From: Aedes albopictus
Taxonomy: Eukaryota > Arthropoda > Insecta > Diptera > Culicidae
Assembly (NCBI RefSeq): GCF_035046485.1
Contig: NC_085138.1
Coordinates: 274,331,694 to 274,395,693 of the forward strand
Reading direction: 5' to 3'
Length of the DNA: 64,000 nucleotides
The position numbers and the translations under genes were made by a program. Below are positions 61,016-64,000 of this stretch, in pieces. Numbering within the stretch: the first letter of the stretch is position 1; each line of letters begins with the position of its first letter. The notes under the pieces are model-generated. The model was not told the origin of the DNA and ran no database searches. It saw only the letters and a list, made by a program, of their open reading frames with translations.

Positions 61016-61721
61016 GGGTAATTCATGTATTTTGAACAGACTGAGGACAACGTTGGAAAAATTGTCCCCTAGCTTCCTTAGAAAACAATTGATTATTTTG
61101 CAAAGTTACTAATACGCTTATAATATGATTGTACTTTCCGTTCTTGGTGACAAAAACCTTAACGAAAGCATTTTTAACTGAGAAAATCACAATTTCCAAT
61201 CGCCTGTTAGAATTGCATTTTGGACACCGAATACATATATGTTTTGGACACCCTCAGGTAGGTATATATAATTTGGACAGGGCAATTTTCTCAATGTTTA
61301 GCCATGTGTACTGCTAAATCATGGAAATAGCATAAATTAACAAATATTTTCTTGCAAATAATCAAATTTCTCCGCTTAACAGGCACCTATTTTGATAACT
61401 ATTACAGTTTTTGTTAAAATCGAGCAAATATCGCCAGACCCACAGAATACGCCTCCAAGTATGCAATCGCACAGCATCCCCATGTAGTTCGTCAGATGAC
61501 CAAAATATATTAACAGTAGAAAACATGCAAGGTATTTTGGACACCACCTATTTTAAGCGTTCTAGATGAATGTTAAGAGATTGGCTGCCAAATGCTTCTT
61601 TATTGAACATTTTTCATTGCAATAAGGCATTTAAGTTTTTTACAATTATTATTTCAACGATTTTGGAGTGAATATTGTATGTGACTGTGAAGTGTATGTC
61701 GTCTTGCATACCTGTGCATTA
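61016..61721 (-). mobile_element. TA-flanked non-autonomous element, copy 3 of 3 (truncated)
   Basis: On the minus strand this is the right 700 bp of the element at 9449-10362 and 37435-38327. Its tip gggtaattcatg follows TA at 61014-61015. Similarity stops at cctgtgcatt (61721), so the other end (about 190 bp) is missing. Confidence 0.8.
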
Positions 61722-62641
61722 GTGTGGGTCATCGGAATCGTTTTCTCAGATCAAAGCTTTTTTGGTTCCGTTTCGGGTCCTGAGTATCTGTGAGGAATTC
61801 CACGGAGTCATGTCAGTCGATCCTGAGCGACCATTTCAAAAATATCTGAAACTTTGCACAGTTTTTCAATTTCATATAAATCGCCATTTTTTGATATTAA
61901 ACCTTCATATTCACTCACGACTAACTTTTCAAAAGGGTGTATGCGAAAATAGTTCTAAAATATTCTAAAAGCTGTACAGCAAAAACGGATTGTTCGATTG
62001 TTATAAATTTTTCAGCAAAGTTAGATAACTAAATGATGATTCCTTAGAAAATATACACCGTAAAAAATTTCTTTTTCTACTTTGAAAAAATATGATATTT
62101 GTCACAAAAACTCAAATATCTCAAAACCCTATCTTTTTACCAACTTCAATTTTTTAGGGGAAATGGCCCATTATATCAGCTATCTACCATAAAATACCAT
62201 AACCATACCATAAAAATGGTGATGGTAAACTGATAAACAAAAAAGTTATGACATTTCAAACATTTCACAATTTTTACATTTAGTAACAAAAAAAAATTTT
62301 TTTCTGTGTAAATTATTTCGAGAATTATATTTTGATGCTGATTTTATTGTAAAGGCTACCGCCTGAATTAAACAAGTTGTTTTCATGATACTTTAGTTTG
62401 ATTATTCGTAATTACTATAGTATCTATTTGAAACTTAGACGCGATCCAGTGTTGTGATCAAAAATATTGAGATTGTCATACTTTTTATTGTACGTGACTG
62501 GTGAAAAAATCCCTTGATAGTGTTGAAAAGCTGTTGATTATAAGAAAAATGGAATTGAATTTATTTTTAAGACAAAAGCTGTATAATAAAAGTTTTTTTA
62601 TACGCGTATACGTCTAGTTTATCCGCAAAAAAAATCCCTCT
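61722..62641. other. No gene seen; AT-rich unassigned DNA
   Basis: No coding frame, RNA gene or clear terminal repeat is evident here. Confidence 0.4.
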
Positions 62642-62871
62642 TACACACTTATTTCTGAATTGCCTGTTCGGTACTTTTTTGACGAGATTATAACAGCAGT
62701 ACGATCTCGGTAGTTTCGGTAATCGATTTTACTGAGGCTCAGTAAAACAACTGTCAAAATCGTATGGAAAAGGTAAACAATGCATTTTTGCTGAACGAGT
62801 TCGGTGCTCAGCAGTTTTAATCTCGTCAAAAAATTACCGAACTCGGTGCGGTAATCAAAATTAAGTGTGTA
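62642..62871. mobile_element. TA-flanked miniature element with CACACTTA ends
   Basis: TA-cacactta at 62642 is mirrored by taagtgtg-ta at 62862-62871. Inside, cggtacttttttgacgagat is mirrored by atctcgtcaaaaaattaccg. TA targets and the near-palindromic 226-bp body suit a mariner-type miniature element. Confidence 0.7.
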
Positions 62872-62941
62872 GAGAACAGACTTTATGATCGGAAGAATGC
62901 GAGTAACTTCAACAACAACAAATGCATAAGAGGTACATACC

Positions 62942-63196
62942 ACAGACAAACAGACGAAACGCCTAGAACAATTTTAGTGAAAATTCATCGCCCAGTTCAC
63001 ACTATCACCACCTGGTGGAAATGTTTCACGAAACACTGCGTTGTGCAATATCGTCATCAGAAGGCGCTAATGTGAAACGTCAAACGCAAAGAAAAACGAT
63101 GGGCGCTCTTGTTATGAAAGCCACAACCAAGATTCAAAATGATCGTTGAAGGCGTGGTCAATGAAAATTTCGCCAGTGTTACGTTTGTTTGTCTGT
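62942..63196. mobile_element. Inverted-repeat element with ACAGACAAACAGACG ends
   Basis: It starts acagacaaacagacgaaac and ends (reverse-complemented) acagacaaacaaacgtaac, with mirrored interior parts (gaaaattcatcgcc with ggcgaaattttcattg type). The flanks catacc on both sides are near-matching but offset, so the duplication is uncertain. Same end family as 56382-56762. Confidence 0.65.
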
Positions 63197-64000
63197 ATGC
63201 ATACCTGACAATGCTCACGAAAAAAACAAAAAAATACTACCGCTATGAATATTAAAAATTGTATAGTATTTTTTTTTCTTCAGCCACCAACACCAAACAA
63301 GTAAGTTAAAATTAATAAGTGATTTTGTTTATTATAATCTAACGAACAAGATGAACAGTCGCTTTCTCAAAGGTCTTCAACTCAACGCTCTCTTGTAGAC
63401 CGTTTGATGAAAGAAAATGTTCAAAAGAGTTACGAAATCTCACCGAAAGCACCATAGATAAACTGAAAGAGACTGGTTATGCCCAAATGTCCACATTGTG
63501 TACAAAATTACGCATTTGCACGTCCTGCCGTCTAGAATTTGACAAACGAGCCATCTGTATATCATCGGTAAAGCAGGGCGCAGGAAGTTCGAAAACGACA
63601 ACAACTGAGAAATTGCCATCAGCGACATCTGTTTAAACAATTTAATTACGCCCCTTTTCAAAAATGCCCTGTAATATTCTTCAACATCTATACCCATTTC
63701 AATATTTTTAACGTTGCAAAACACGCTTTCAACATTCATCTTGAAGAAGAGGGAAAACACTTGTCCTCAAATGTAACAGCAAATTAATGAATAAACGACT
63801 AATGCGCGGAGGGCGTGATAAAATCGGAACATTACGGTACATAGTATATTATATTATATGTATATATAATATATAATAAAAACAACTTGTTTTACTCACG
63901 CAAGGCCATTAACAATAAAATCAGCATCAAACTTCAATTTCCGGCCGAAATAATTTACACAAAAAAAAATTATTACTAAATGTGAAAATTGTGAAATGTT
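63197..64000. other. No gene seen
   Basis: The minus-strand frame at 63440-63760 (106 codons) is hydrophobic and matches nothing I recognise. An AT-only dinucleotide-like stretch (tatattatatgtatatataa) lies at 63845-63885. Confidence 0.4.

Overview
This window reads as heterochromatin-like or intergenic/intronic DNA of a culicine mosquito, most probably Aedes (Ae. aegypti or Ae. albopictus). The basis is a tRNA-derived SINE of the Feilai type, R1-, LOA- and RTE-like non-LTR elements, BEL/Pao and Ty3/gypsy elements, a Penelope-like element, many short inverted-repeat elements and GGAGGAATTCC-type degenerate tandem repeats. I find no convincing host protein-coding gene, no rRNA and no intact tRNA. 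Almost every long open frame is a transposon gene, a fragment of one, or a by-product of a repeat whose period is a multiple of three.

Layout. 1-5000: degenerate 12-bp repeat tract, broken by an RTE-like RT fragment (565-1045) and by a 1.6-kb foldback element (2265-3881) with an 8-bp target duplication. 5000-9240: mostly unassigned DNA holding a non-autonomous hAT-like element (6101-7431, 8-bp duplication) that landed inside a small inverted-repeat element, and a Feilai-like SINE (8199-8479). 9240-24840: a deep nest. An old plus-strand R1-like fragment is split twice. The first split is a minus-strand R1-like element (10745-19750), itself broken by a BEL/Pao element (14556-18726) and a hairpin element (19088-19714). 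The second is a Penelope-like snapback insertion (20457-24272), itself broken by a TTAA-flanked element (21606-24121) packed with ~142-bp satellite units. 25120-34000: fragments of an APE-type non-LTR family and an RTE-like element (29175-33940) that received a 5'-truncated R1-like copy (30922-33585, 11-bp duplication). 34900-45190: another RTE-like element split by a 6.8-kb block holding a Ty3/gypsy gag-pol (36551-41392), with two candidate introns and a TA-flanked element inserted precisely in its pol frame. 45190-50520: AT-rich DNA with small inverted-repeat elements. 50530-58800: LOA-like and APE-type RT fragments on the minus strand, a 23-N assembly gap (52831-52853), and a second Ty3/gypsy element on the minus strand (gag 56986-57996, pol 53202-54710). 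59240-64000: an APE endonuclease fragment, a third copy of the TA-flanked element and small inverted-repeat elements.

There is no operon or pathway here. The relationships are insertion-into-insertion, and target duplications at most nested boundaries let the order be read. The points most worth a second look are: (i) the satellite array carried inside a TTAA-type element, whose core motif also recurs in other repeats of the window; (ii) the gypsy gag-pol with two frame-restoring candidate introns and an apparently permuted gene order; (iii) the Penelope-like insertion with inverted arms and a hammerhead-like motif in each arm.
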